Below are positions 43,771 to 54,590 of a DNA stretch of 64,000 bases, piece after piece. Each line of letters opens with the position of its first letter. The first letter of the stretch is position 1. A program made the position numbers and the translations under genes. Origin of the DNA: Ilex aquifolium (Eukaryota > Streptophyta > Magnoliopsida > Aquifoliales > Aquifoliaceae); assembly GCA_951799425.1 (NCBI GenBank), contig OX637393.1, positions 32,779,744-32,843,743 of the forward strand, given 5' to 3'. The notes below the pieces were generated by a model. It searched no databases. It was not told the DNA's origin and saw only the letters and a list, made by a program, of their open reading frames with translations.

Positions 43771-44448
43771 TGTTGGAGTAAAAAATGTGTCCAACTATTC
43801 TGAAAGTTGTTTGAGGTTGATCTAGGCTTGGATACATCTTTTTCCGAGCTCTAGGTGAGGTTTCCATCAATTATGGTACAAAAAAAAAGTCAAAGACCGA
43901 TGGGGTGCTCTGGGGGTCGACCCTCCGACGCTCAAGTCAGTACTTGAAAATTTAAGGTGTAACAATTAAACTGAGTTCAGTGTGCTTACCTAGGTCTTAC
44001 CCCGGAGGTCCCAAGATTGGACTCTAGGCTCTCCTGGTAGTTTGAATTTGCCAAATCTCCTTTCAGTTGATGAGTCTTAGTTTCTGTGGACTTTATCCTT
44101 TGTAGGGATAACAATCCAGAGTCCTAGCTATTCTAGGAGTTTGTTTGATCACGCGGATAAGACTTGTTAAGGCTTTGGTCTTATCCTTAGCCCTTGGCTA
44201 CCTTATCTTCCTCATAGTATCTAAACGAATCCGCCATTTGAACGATTTTTTGGCAGATAAGGTTCTTAAAAATTGGGAATAAGCTTTGTTATCCTTCTGG
44301 TTTCCACTAAGTTGGGGAAAGCTGATTATCTGAGCTCATTAATCCTCCAACTTTTCTTTCTCCATAACAGGTCAGTCAACGGTTACATTTCTAAATGTAG
44401 TGACAAGTAGGACATTTCCCCTAGTTGAGATTAAATTTTCCCCCATCA
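43771..44448 (-). repeat. Element F 5' LTR
   Basis: TGTTGGAGTAAAAAATG to TTTCCCCCATCA; aligns with 18028-18736 and, in opposite orientation, with 60388-61078 and part of 47683-48055. Confidence 0.85.
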
Positions 44449-44799
44449 CTTTTTTTTTTCAAGATAAACATATGCAAGAGAAAAAAATGCATAAAGATGC
44501 ATCAAAACAAAGAAATGAAAAGTAAAGCAATAACCATAAATACTACAAATTAATGTCGAACTTGACATCAAAACTCTTTTTGAATTTATTTTGTTTTTGA
44601 TTTTTCAAATTTCAAATGTTTTTATATTTTCATATAGAAATGAAAAATGATAAAATGACAAAGATAAATATATACACAAGTGTATGACTCTTGGGTGTTC
44701 GATGAAATGCATGAAAGATCACTAAGGTTCATACTCTCACATCTCCTACTTCTTAGGAGCCATGACCTTGCTAGAAGCACTCAAGGCCTCTACTTGGTT

Positions 44800-46929
44800 G
44801 AGATGGTGAGTTTCTCAAGGTCGTCCTTAGTCACCCAAACTTATTTTTTCTTCCTACAACTTGGGTTAGGTCGGGGAATGGGTGGAGGACTAGCTCTATT
44901 CTCCCCGGAAGTGTGTAAATCAACACTGACCTTAGGAATAGAAGGAACCTTGGGAACTCTAGCATGTGGTCCATATGAAAATGATGCATGACTATGCTTG
45001 GACTCACATGTCCTCTCCAAAATCTTGGGGAGAATGAAAGCTTAATTTTTCAAAGTTTTAGATTGGTGTGCTAGATGCATGAGCTTTTTGTCTAAGACTT
45101 CCCTATTTTGAATGCAATGTCCGCTATAGTGACCATGCTCACCACAAGTAAAACACACAAATGATTTGGTTTGGGTTTTTTTCTTAACTGGCTTCTTTTC
45201 AAGCTTACCCTTACCATTATTAGTTTTTTTAGGGCTTGTGCTTACTCGTGAAGGTGATGGGTTGGGGTCACCCTTCACAAACATGGTCTTGGAAGAAGTG
45301 GAGGTGTTGTGTTAATTAGTGAATTCTAATCCTCTCTTGTCACCAACACTTTTCCTTATAGCCAATATTTTATCAAACTTTTTTCGTGATTTGGGAAATT
45401 CCATTCGAGAGCTCTTATGATTCATGTAGGTCTCTATCAAGTTTAATAAGTTTAAACTCTAGACCTATCTTAGACTCTAAAAAACCTATCTTAGACTCTA
45501 AAAGCCCTTTGTGCTCTAGTTCAAGGAAGCTCACCTTGTCATGGAGGGATTTCTTCTCCTCCTCAAGCCCAACAATATCAACCTTGGACTTAACTAAGTC
45601 CACATGAAGTGTTTTCTTTTCTTCTTCACTTGTTTTGAGTCTTGTGCTCAATGAAAGCAACTTCTATCCTTGTTTTAGACACTCCTAGTATAACTCGTTA
45701 TAAGCATCTTGGAGGTTCTCAACACTCTCAGTCTCATCCTCACTAGTAGAGACTTCTATAACTAAGTCAGCTACATCTGTAGTAGGACTAGACTCAACTT
45801 CCTCAATCTAGGAAGCTTCTCGTGGGGGAGAGGAGTGTGAGCTTGCAAAGCCTGTGAATTTTTTTTAATCACTTGATGAAGAGGAGTCAACACTTGTTGT
45901 GGACTCAGTTTCTCTTTCACTCACATTAGCCTTTAAGGATTTTCTCTTCTCCTTGAGCATGTCCTTCTTTTTAGCACTAGGACATTCCATTGCTACATGT
46001 CCAAACCCATGACACTCGTAGCATTAGAGACCTTTCCCCTTCTTCTCAACCTCGTGTCGAGAAGGTCTACCCCATTTTCTTTTCCCTTTCTATGAGACCT
46101 TGGGCCTACTTGGATTTCCTATCGACCTTGAGGACTTGACACCACTAATCTTAAAGTATTTGTTAAATTTTCTCGCAAGATAGGCTATGTCCTCTTCTCC
46201 CAATCGGGGTGACTCATATTTAATCCCTTCTTCAATTTTCGAATTTAATGCCATACCCTTCACTTTCTTCAGTGGAAGAAGGTTAATTCCAAAAGTCAAA
46301 TTCAACCCGACAAGGTCTTCGACCGATACTGCTGCTATATTGACACTCGTCTCAAGTGAGATCACCTTAGCATGAAATCTCTCTGGTAGAGATCTCAATA
46401 TTTTCAACTTAATGGTGGTGTCATTGATTTCGATACCTAATGCAAAGAAAGAATTAACAATATCACGTAACTTGACATAAAAGCCGCCAAAGGTTTTTTT
46501 CTCTTGCATCCTCAACATCTCAAATTGTGAGGTGTACCTTTGGAGACATGATATCTTGACCATTGTAGTTACTTCATGTGAAACCACAAGAATATCCCAT
46601 GCCTCATTTGAAGTCTCGCAATTTGTGATCCTTCAAAACTCGTTTGGTGTCACGACATTGAAGATCAAATTCAAGCATTTCAAGTTTCACCCAACCGATT
46701 TGATCTCAATTTTTGACCAAGTCATTGGGGATTTTACTTCAACCACCGCTTCACCACCTTCAAATTGCATGGTGGCGGTGGGAGGGCTCCTACCCTCTTG
46801 CACAGTTAATCATACTCTCTCATCAATTGATTTTAGAAATGCTCTAATGTGAGCTTTCCAATATGCAGAGTTTGAACCATCAAAGAGAGGCAGTCGTACA
46901 ATTGATCCACCTTTCTTTGAAGACTCCAT
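44800..46929 (-). pseudogene. Sirevirus-like copia Gag with two zinc knuckles
   Basis: The start is the ATG at 46929 (MESSKKGGSIVRLPLFDGSN, then YWKAHIRAFLKSIDERVW). The UBN2-type capsid core follows: LQRYTSQFEMLRMQEKKTF, LRDIVNSFFALGIEI, LKILRSLPERFHAKV. Zinc knuckle 1 (CYECHGFGHVAMEC) is near 46000. An acidic Ser-rich region and a coiled coil (LSLSTRLKTSEEEKKTLHVD to KLIKLDRDLHES, 45415-45660) are followed by knuckle 2 (CFTCGEHGHYSGHC) near 45145. The length, about 700 residues, exceeds common copia Gag, as known for Sireviruses. At least six stops and shifts make it non-functional. Confidence 0.75.
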
Positions 46930-47033
46930 TCAAAACTAACTTATAGTAATGATAGATCTCTTGGAGATTAGGCAAGTAAGCAAAAATAAAATATGCCTAC
47001 TAAATGTCTTATGATCTAAGGGCAACCACGGTT

Positions 47034-47041
47034 TGATACCA
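47034..47041 (-). promoter_or_regulatory. Sirevirus-like primer-binding site
   Basis: Minus-strand TTGGTATCAAACC beside the LTR end ...CTAGAAACAACA. TGGTATCA fits initiator tRNA-Met, used by most copia elements. Confidence 0.8.
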
Positions 47042-47043
47042 AT

Positions 47044-47682
47044 TGTTGTTTCTAGAGGGGGAACCCGATATGTATCTTCCTTTATGATTATACATGTGGA
47101 CACTAAGCCACTATAATTAGAGGGGGTGAATAGGTTTTTTAATTTTAGCCCAAATTGATTGCAAATTAAAACCTATATCTACCACAATTACCTCTTCTCA
47201 ATCAAATGTAAAAATTAAAGATGAGAACCCTTTTTAAAAACTATAATCCAATTTGCCCATGATAATTGATTAAATTAATCTTTAAGTAATCCGCTCAAGT
47301 CAATCTCTTGACGATCCAAAATCTCCAAACCCAATGCACAACAATGTATGGACGAATAGTCAATCAATCAAATCCACAAAACTATAGTGCGCGAGTGTGC
47401 TAAAAAATGCAAGTGTATACGATAAAAAATAGAAAATGCAAGCAATTTATTGACGTAAAAAATCCTCCTCGAAAAAATCTCAGGGAACTTTCTCGGTTCA
47501 CCAAAGCCTAATCCACTACTCTCTAAGTCAACATACAAGTACTCGAGGTCTTATACCTCAATCAATACCATGGTTAGATGCTCCTTTCCTTGCTATGTCT
47601 CTTTATCGAAAGCCCCTCTCCGACATCTGGTGTAGCTTCATTTGGACCTCCCCACCAGGCATGCCAACAATTCCCCTAATCT
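47044..47682 (-). repeat. Sirevirus-like 5' LTR, truncated
   Basis: Matches, in inverse orientation, the inner 640 bp of the LTR at 48567-49849 (shared TGAATAGGTTTTT.AATTTTAGCC and ACCACAATTACCTCTTCTC). Homology stops after GGCATGCCAACAATTCC near 47682. Confidence 0.85.
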
Positions 47683-48055
47683 GTTGTTAGGAGGTTAGAC
47701 TCCTTATGTCAGAAGAGTCTAAAATCCCTGGTTATTCTTTCAAATAGACAAGACTCGTTTTTCTTGAACAGTCTTTCACTTCTTCTTATATTGATAAAGA
47801 GGTTGAAACCCCTCATCCCTAGGAGTTGCTGATTTGTTTGAGGAGTCTTTTGATTTTTGAATATTCAACAATGTTATCTTTCAATTTTCATTCAAGGGTC
47901 AGTCATGTGGGGCAAAGCTGATTACCAAGATTGCCACAACTCATAGCTTTTCCCTTTTAGACTGGAGACTGGCAGGCTTCCTAACAGTAACTTTTGCAAT
48001 GGACTCCTTACGTTAGAGCTTTCCCGATCGTGTTGGTTGATTTTTTCCCACATCA
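47683..48055 (-). repeat. F-type LTR fragment
   Basis: Ends TTGATTTTTTCCCACATCA, like the F LTR end TTTCCCCCATCA, and has AAAGCTGATTA and GGTCAGTCA words in the same order. It lies between two inverted Sirevirus-like pieces. Confidence 0.5.
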
Positions 48056-48566
48056 TACTCTAATAAGAAAATTATGGATTCTTAGGTGTGCATAGCTCAT
48101 ATGTAACTTGGCATGAAGTCACACATTTTTATTTGTTTATTTTTCACATGTTATTTTACTTGTGAACACTAACTAAAGGAGAAAAATTGATGTATTTTAT
48201 ATTGATAAATCAATAGATTTTCAAATATATTTGGCAAGTTAGTTTCTAACATGTTACCTATTTGCACTAGTATGATGTATACATACGTATGCCCTAAGCT
48301 TAACTTGGTGCTTTCCATACCTATGATTATGTTATGGTTTTTCTCTAACATATGATGCTTTTGATGAGGTTTTGGTTTGATTGGTGGTGTACAAGATTAC
48401 GATCTTCAAGCTTCATCAAAGTAAGTAGATCATTGTACTAGATAAAGATTTAGGAAGTATGCAAGAGAGTTGAGATTAGTTTACAATTCTTTTGTTCAAT
48501 GGTTTTGAGTTGTAATATTAATTTCTAACTTTTGTGTTTTGTCACCAAATTGCCAAAGGGAGACAT
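48056..48566 (+). mobile_element. 3' end of a second Sirevirus-like element (plus strand)
   Basis: Non-coding DNA ends in CACCAAATTGCCAAAGGGAGACAT (48543-48566), a Sirevirus-type polypurine tract, directly before the LTR. No RNase H or RT reading is left. Confidence 0.65.
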
Positions 48567-49849
48567 TGTTAGATCATATTTGTAATTGGCTAATTTTGTG
48601 GAGTCCATTGTTAAATCTTAAGTTATTCCATGGTCATGATGTTTTCAAGTTCACGATCTGAAAGTGTCATTGAAGGGAGGAGATCAAGCGTCAAAGCTAC
48701 ATCATTGAACCTCCAAAAGCACCTTCATGCTTAGGAAAAATGTAATGACATAGACAACTAAGATGAAAACTTAGTTAATTTAACTTAGGGTGATTAGGAT
48801 AAAAATGGAATTGGAAGCAATTCGATTTTGACTCCTATGTAATTTTTGAAGAAACGTTTTTCTAAACCATTCAAGCGGTCGTTTGCGAATTCAAGTTTTC
48901 TTATTTACTAAAACTACTCTTATTACAAGCGGTCGTTTGCAAATTCAAGTTTTCTTATTTACTAAAACTACTCTTATTACAGACCAATAAATAGGAAGAG
49001 CCTTTCCCACATCTATGTTAAGCCTCTTGTGAGTTTTTGAAGAAAGAAAAACTATCTTTCTACCTTGAGAGTTTCCACCACAACCTAGATCCCTTAGATT
49101 CAAAGGCTACCACTAGTGATTCTACCCAACCTCATAAATTGGTATTGAAGAACTTGTTGGTTGAAAAACCCATTGGTGTGTGCATACCAAGGATTGTTGG
49201 CATGCCCATAATGACTTGCGGCCTAGATGAACTGTGCAGTGGGGAGGTCCAGGTGAAGCTACACCAGACATTGGAGAGGGACTTTCAATGGAGAGACATA
49301 GTAATGAAAGGAGCATCTAACCATGGTATTAGTTGAGGTATAAGTCTCGAGTACTTATATGTTGACTTGAAAAATAGTGGATTAGACTTTGGTGAACCGA
49401 GAAGGTTTCCCACGATTTTTTCTAAGGAGAGTTTTATGCGTTAACAAATTACTTGTGCTATTTATTATTTATCATATACACTTGCATTTGTTAGCACACA
49501 TGCGCACTATGTGTTTGTGGATTTGATTGATTAACTATTCATTCATACGTAGTTGTGCATTAGGTTTAGGGATTTGGGATCGCCGTGAGATTGACTTGAG
49601 CAAATTAATTAAAATTAATTTAATCAATCATTATAGGAAAATTGGATTGTGGTGTTTAAAAGGGGTTCTCATTTTTAATTTCCGCATTTGATTGAGAAGA
49701 GGTAATTGTGGTAGATACAGATTTTAATTGAAAATTAATTTGGGCTAAAATTGAAAAACCTATTCACCCCCTCTAGGTATAGTGTCTTGGTCTCCATATG
49801 CATAATCGTGAGGGAAGATCCATATTGGGTTTTCTTTCTTGGAACAACA
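48567..49849 (+). repeat. Sirevirus-like LTR (plus strand)
   Basis: 1283 bp from TGTTAGATCATATTTG to CTTGGAACAACA. The outer bounds are set by the polypurine tract on the left and by alignment with the LTR of the other copy (ending CTAGAAACAACA) on the right. ORFs inside (49037-49336) read LTR sequence only. Confidence 0.85.
48872..48979. repeat. 54-bp tandem duplication within the Sirevirus-like LTR
   Basis: CAAGCGGTCGTTTGCGAATT...CTCTTATTA occurs twice in a row (48872 and 48926) with one difference, so the duplication is recent. Confidence 0.95.
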
Positions 49850-49869
49850 AAGTGGTTCACATTAGTTAC

Positions 49870-50595
49870 CGAAAGACCAAAATATTTGACCTTGTGGTTC
49901 TAGACCACCTTTTTACTATTCAGAAACTTCTCTAGAAGGGTCCTATTGACAATTGCAACAAAGAAAAAGTGTTAATCATTTTCTTCCCATGCAAGAGGAA
50001 AAACCCAAGAAACAACAGAAAACTCGCCAGAGGAGGAAGGCACAATACCTTATCAGGTAAGAATCTTGATAGGGTTGGCCACTAGAGGCTCGGAAGGGTT
50101 GAACTCTTAGCCCGAGCCAAAAACAAAGAAGAAATGGTCTTTCCATTCCTTCGGAGGAGAAAGAATATTGGTTAGCTAATACCAACCATAGCTCAGACCA
50201 GCACTAACCTTAACTTGAAACGAATGTAGAATCTCCCCAACATAGGGAAACACACAAATACCTAAGGCAGAGCCACAAAGAACACCTACAACTATCAAGA
50301 TCCTCCAGTTATTGGTGGTAAGTTGCACAGAGACAATATCAAGAAAAGACAAGAAATTACAAATAAAGGGGTTGATAGGAAACCTTTGCCCTGAGATCAG
50401 GCCAACTTCATAAAAGCAAACCTTGCATTCGAGGGAATCTCAAGCTCTTTTGCCATTCATAGGAATTCTCTAAACCTCTTTGGCATAATACTTGAGCTAT
50501 GTAGGTTTCTCTATCGAGGCTGGATCTTCGTTCGCAAGGTTTGCCTCCAGAACCAGAAAAAGGACATGTTCATAATAAGTCCCTTTGGAAACCAT
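49870..50595 (-). pseudogene. Antisense ORF of element H: putative gypsy-type transposon domain (Transposase_28-like)
   Basis: Starts at the ATG at 50595 (MVSKGTYYEHVLFLVLEANL). Domain blocks: KVCFYEVGLISGQRFPINPF, ICNFLSFLDIVSVQLTTNNW, RILIVVGVLCGSALGI, KVSAGLSYGWY and SPPKEWKDHFFFVFGSG. They match the plant putative gypsy type transposon family as I know it (...FPLNPFI..FL...I...QL.PN.WR.L...). Function is unknown. It is antisense to the element and next to the 3' LTR, as in A, D, E and I. The coiled-coil half is lost at the Sirevirus-like LTR (49849). Element G inserted 52 bp before its start. Several stops are present. Confidence 0.65.
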
Positions 50596-50647
50596 GAAAA
50601 AAAACAATTATGTCGAATGTAAAATGAAGGGGGAACAAGGTGATCAT

Positions 50648-52937
50648 TGTAAACCCCCACACTCTTATCTTTATATAGCAAGTAATTATTTTTGAAATGC
50701 TAATATAGGTGATGAGGTATGCATGAACCCTATAGATTATAATAGTATGAATAAATACTAGGGAGACAAATTGATTGTGAAATTTAATTTTTGGAGGTGT
50801 TTAAGGTTGATAAGGGTAACTAAGTAAAAATATTAATTTTTTTAGGTCAAAATAATATTATCGTTGAACCTGAGAGATCCGAAAAATTTGAAATAGCCGT
50901 TTAGCACATATAGCGGTTCGGAGGAATAAAATAATAATTTTAGTGTTTCGAGTGTAAATTTACTTTAGTTTTGAGATAAATCATAAAAATAAATGTTTTT
51001 AGGTTAAAATAACATTAAAAATGAATCCGAAACGTCGAAAAACCTTAGGGTAGTCATATGGATCAAATTGAAGATTTTTAGTGGCAAAACCGTAATTTTG
51101 GAGAAAACCCAAATTTCAGCCCATGAACAGTAACTTTCGGGACTGTTGTGTTTAAAACACAGATTTTAGCCCATTTTCTTCCATTCTTTTATTCCACTCT
51201 CACCCCAAACCTCTTAGAACCCTAGGAGAAGATAAAGAGAAAAAGAAAAGGGAAGAAGAAAGTCTCAAAAGCTTGGGTCTTGCTTGGAATTCTTGATTTA
51301 TAGGTAGGGGTTTCTTCCTATTCTCTTCCATTGAGGCTAAGGTTTAAATATATATATGTTTTGACTCTAAATCCTATTTATATGTTAGGAAATTCTTGAT
51401 ATTATTGCAAATATTATCATGTTTCTAAACAAAGCTATGGTTGGATAGCCATGAAATCTCTTTTCTTGACTTAAAACCCTAGTTTTCAAGAGAAATGAAT
51501 TTTTCTCTTGATTTTTCCTTTGTTCTTGATCTTAAAACTTTAGTGCTTGGTATTGAATAATAAAATGGTATTTTTTTTGAGGATCTCTTGCATATTTTCT
51601 TAATTTGTTCTATTGGAATAATACATGTGAAATTCGAAATTTTGGATTTTACTAGTGATTTGAGAAATTGGTTGATATTGCATCTCTTGTGTGGATGTTT
51701 GGATGACCATGGGTGGCCGTTGACTGGGTATCGTAGAGTGGGTAGATGCGTTTTTTACTCCGTGCGGGTTTGAATTTTTCCTACCACTCGTAGTGGGGTT
51801 GGTGCCTTGCGAGGACCAAACCACTATTCGCTCACGGGTATCGAGGCTAAGAGTTAGTATACTATTCCTGGGTTGGATTCGTCATTTCCAATGTGTTGGA
51901 ATGCGCCATTCCTAAAGTTGTATATCCTTGAGAGGATTTGAGTGTGTGTGTGGGCCAGCATATTCTCGATGTGTTTATTCATGCGATATCTTACATTATA
52001 CCTGAGATACATTGTTGGCTATTTTTTATTGTGCAAATGGTAGGTTATGGTTTATTGTGGAAAGGAGTCTATTGTGGACATGATTATTGTGGAAATGGTA
52101 ACTCGTTGGAATTGTTATTTTTGGGAATTTGTTTTACTTTTCATTTAATCATTGTTATTGTGTAAACTTGGGATCCCTTGAAATGTCCCTGTTTTCCTTC
52201 AAAAGCTATATATGATATTTTTAAAATGAGATCGACTATTTTATATGCTTTCGAAACCTTGTTTGAGTTTGAGAGGATTTTCCTACAGAGCTTAGTGCTC
52301 ACCCCTTACAAACAATATCTTTTTCAGATTATGGTCTAGAGGAGGAGCTCGGAGTTGATGAGCTGGTACATTGGGAAGCTCCAATAGATGGGAACATGAT
52401 TCTCGAGGTGGACGTTTAGAGCTATATTCCCCTATGTTCTAGACTATGAAATTCATTTTGAGACAATGTGAAGTCTAATATTTTCGTTATTCGGCTTCAA
52501 GATAATAATTGATTTATTTTTGGATGTAATTGCCATAGTTGGACATATCATTTTGGATGATGTTGTATATATTGTGGATGATGAATGAAATTCTCTTTTG
52601 TTATGAAATCCATTTAGTTGCTCTCATGATGTGAATGGTTTTAGTTAGTAATGTCGCCCAAGGGGGATTTTGGGGCGTTACAAATCGAACTCATATAGAC
52701 TGTTTTAATGTAAAAGAAAAATTGCATGTGGTTATATGAGTATGGATAAATGGACCCGGTGTGGTCAATATTTACTTATAAATGGACCTGGTGTGGTCAA
52801 TATTTATTCATAAATGGACCCGGTGTGATCAATGTAGTATAATTGCACATGTTGTGTTCTGGGTAGAGCTCCTCGTACAAATGAGACTTTGCCTGAATTT
52901 TGTTAAATTAAGGCCCCCCGATTTTTGGGGCGTTACA
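50648..52937 (+). repeat. Element G 5' LTR
   Basis: TGTAAACCCCCACACTC to TTTTGGGGCGTTACA, about 2290 bp. The terminal word TTTTGGGGCGTTACA also occurs 255 bp earlier (ending 52682). Three 32-bp copies of AAATGGACCCGGTGTGGTCA lie at 52750-52840. A TATA-like ATATATATGTTTTG lies at 51347. Confidence 0.95.
52750..52840. repeat. 32-bp tandem repeat in the G LTR
   Basis: Three copies of AAATGGACC(C/T)GGTGTGGTCA plus AT-rich spacer; the same array is in the 3' LTR near 59765-59850. Confidence 0.85.
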
Positions 52938-52956
52938 GGTTTGATATCAGAGCCTA
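52938..52956 (+). promoter_or_regulatory. Element G primer-binding site
   Basis: GGTTTGATATCAGAGCC follows the LTR; TTGATATCAGAGCC is one or two changes from the initiator tRNA-Met site TGGTATCAGAGCC. Confidence 0.8.
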
Positions 52957-53128
52957 GGAATTATGTCTTACATGGGAGCTGTAGGTTATGAATTACCACT
53001 AGAGAGGTAGGATTAGGTTGAATGAAATTTTTGATTTAAATTTTATACAAGCCTTGTGCTTTAGATTAAAGTGATAGTTAGGATGTCTTGTACATCAAGG
53101 AAAACTAAATTGTAAATTGATGTGTAGG

Positions 53129-54145
53129 ATGGACGGTGGACGTGGACGTGGACGTGGGCATGGGTGTGGTGGCCAAGCAAACCCACCACCACCACCACCT
53201 CCAGATGCCATGAATGACATATACCAATGCCTAAGGGAACTAACCACTCTGTTGTAACACCAGAATGGAAACAACAACCACAACGGGAGGGTTCATCCAT
53301 TAGCTCAGGAACCAGGCAACGGGGATGAAAATCGAAGGATGATAGTTCTTCGAGAATTTTTGAGTCAACGCCCACCTACTTTTCAAGGAAGCTTTCACCC
53401 CTTGGATGCGGATAAGTGGATTCGCAGGGTGAGGAAGATGTGTGATGGCATGGGAGTTATCGATGATTTGTGGTTTGGCTTGGCTACATACCTGTTAGAG
53501 GGGGAGACAGACCATTGGTGGGACTCGGTGAAGAGAAGGAGGAACACTGATGCGCTTACCTGGGAGGAGTTTGACCAAATCTTTCAGGACAAGTACTTTC
53601 TTGAATCAGTCAAGGACAGAATGAGTGCAAATTTTCTTGCTCTATGACAGGGTAGCATGACGGTGACGGAGTATAAGAGGAAGTTTGATGAGTTATCTCG
53701 CTATGCCACGAAGTTCATATCTACTGAGGCTAGGAGGGCCAAACGATTTGAGCAGGGCTTGAGGGCTGCTATCAGGGAGAAGCTGGTGGCTCACAAGATC
53801 CGGGACTATGAGGATCTTGTTGATAGAGCTGCACTAGTGGAAAGAGACACAGAGGACAACCAGCGGCGACATAAGGGGAGGTCCGATCCGGACGGGTGCT
53901 AGTAGCAGTGGAGTGCAGAGGGCGGCACCATACCATCGCCCAGATCAGGTGGTTGGACAGAGACTTCAGACAGTTCGAGGAGATGGGGTTATTCAGACTA
54001 GAGCAGGCACTGACCCGCGTCAATGCTTCGCATGTGGAGGTTTCGGGCACTTCAAGAATAACTGCCCATCATCTTCAACAAAGACCAATCAAGCAACAGG
54101 AGAAGTAAATGCAAACAAGCCCCCACTACAGAAGCCACTACAATA
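53129..54145 (+). pseudogene. Gag of element G
   Basis: The ATG at 53129 opens a Gly/Arg- and Pro-rich N-terminus (MDGGRGRGRGHG). The capsid core follows: FLSQRPPTFQGSFHPLDADK, WIRRVRKMCDGMGV, YLLEGETDHWWDSVKRRR, WEEFDQIFQDKYF, MTVTEYKRKFDELSRYA. The zinc knuckle CFACGGFGHFKNNC (about 54027-54068) ends it. Nonsense codons at 53255 (TAA, from CAA) and 53645 (TGA, from CGA) and a shift near 53895 inactivate it. Both nonsense changes fit C-to-T mutation of methylated DNA. Gag would form the particle and bind the genomic RNA. Confidence 0.9.
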
Positions 54146-54590
54146 GAGACCTTTAGGAGCTCTAGCCCCAGATGGTGCCAATCAGGGGAGATTGTTTCCT
54201 TTAACCCAACCGGAGGAAGACGTTTCCAATGCAGTTGTGGAAGATATCGTTCTTCTTTATAATTCTTGGGCCCGAATTTTATTTGATCCCGGTGCGACTC
54301 ATTCATTCATACGCACTATATATGCTCTTAATTTGGGATTGGAATTTGAGAAGTTAGAACATGCCTTGAGTATTGACATGCCTACGGGAGAACGGTTGGA
54401 TACTAGAAGGGCGTGTGCTTCGAATTGGGGAGCAAGAATTGATTGTAGATTTGATTTCATTAGACATGAAGGGATATGACATAATATTTCGGGTGAACTT
54501 GTTGTCCACTTTCCGTGCGGTAATGGATTATTTTCGCAAGCGGATTTCATTTCAATTACCGGGAGGGGTAGTTTTCAACTTCATTAATAA
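54146..54590 (+). pseudogene. Protease of element G
   Basis: Reads FPLTQPEEDVSNAVVEDIVL, then ILFDPGATHSFI. In active elements this site is D(S/T)G; here codon 54288-54290 is CCC, giving D-P-G, so the aspartic protease should be inactive. It continues LGLEFEKLEHALSI and, after a frameshift near 54400, LRIGEQELIVDLISLDMKGY. It cleaves the polyprotein in active relatives. Confidence 0.85.

Larger units (their letters stand above)
18028..44448 (-). mobile_element. Element F with nested insertions (F-family LTR to F-family LTR)
   Basis: A minus-strand Tat-like element has its 5' LTR at 43771-44448, primer site, gag, protease region, RT, two RNase H domains and integrase down to 33851. An F-family 3' LTR in the same orientation lies at 18028-18736. 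The 15 kb between (D, N1, E, L2) look like later insertions, but the two LTRs differ and the outer flanks (TCATT and CTTTT) do not match. So they may come from two F-family copies joined by recombination. Confidence 0.5.
44449..47043 (-). mobile_element. Sirevirus-like Ty1/copia fragment: leader and gag
   Basis: Minus-strand element with 5' LTR at 47044-47682, a primer site at 47034-47041 (TGGTATCA) and a long copia Gag with two zinc knuckles. AT-rich spacer follows, and the F LTR cuts it at 44448. Pol is missing. Confidence 0.7.

Noticed and set aside
18023-44453. Target duplication around element F
   Set aside because: The flanks TCATT and CTTTT do not match, so a simple single insertion is not proven.
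53061-53375. Minus-strand frames with His/Val and Gly repeats
   Set aside because: They are complements of the Gly/Arg and poly-Pro N-terminus of element G Gag.
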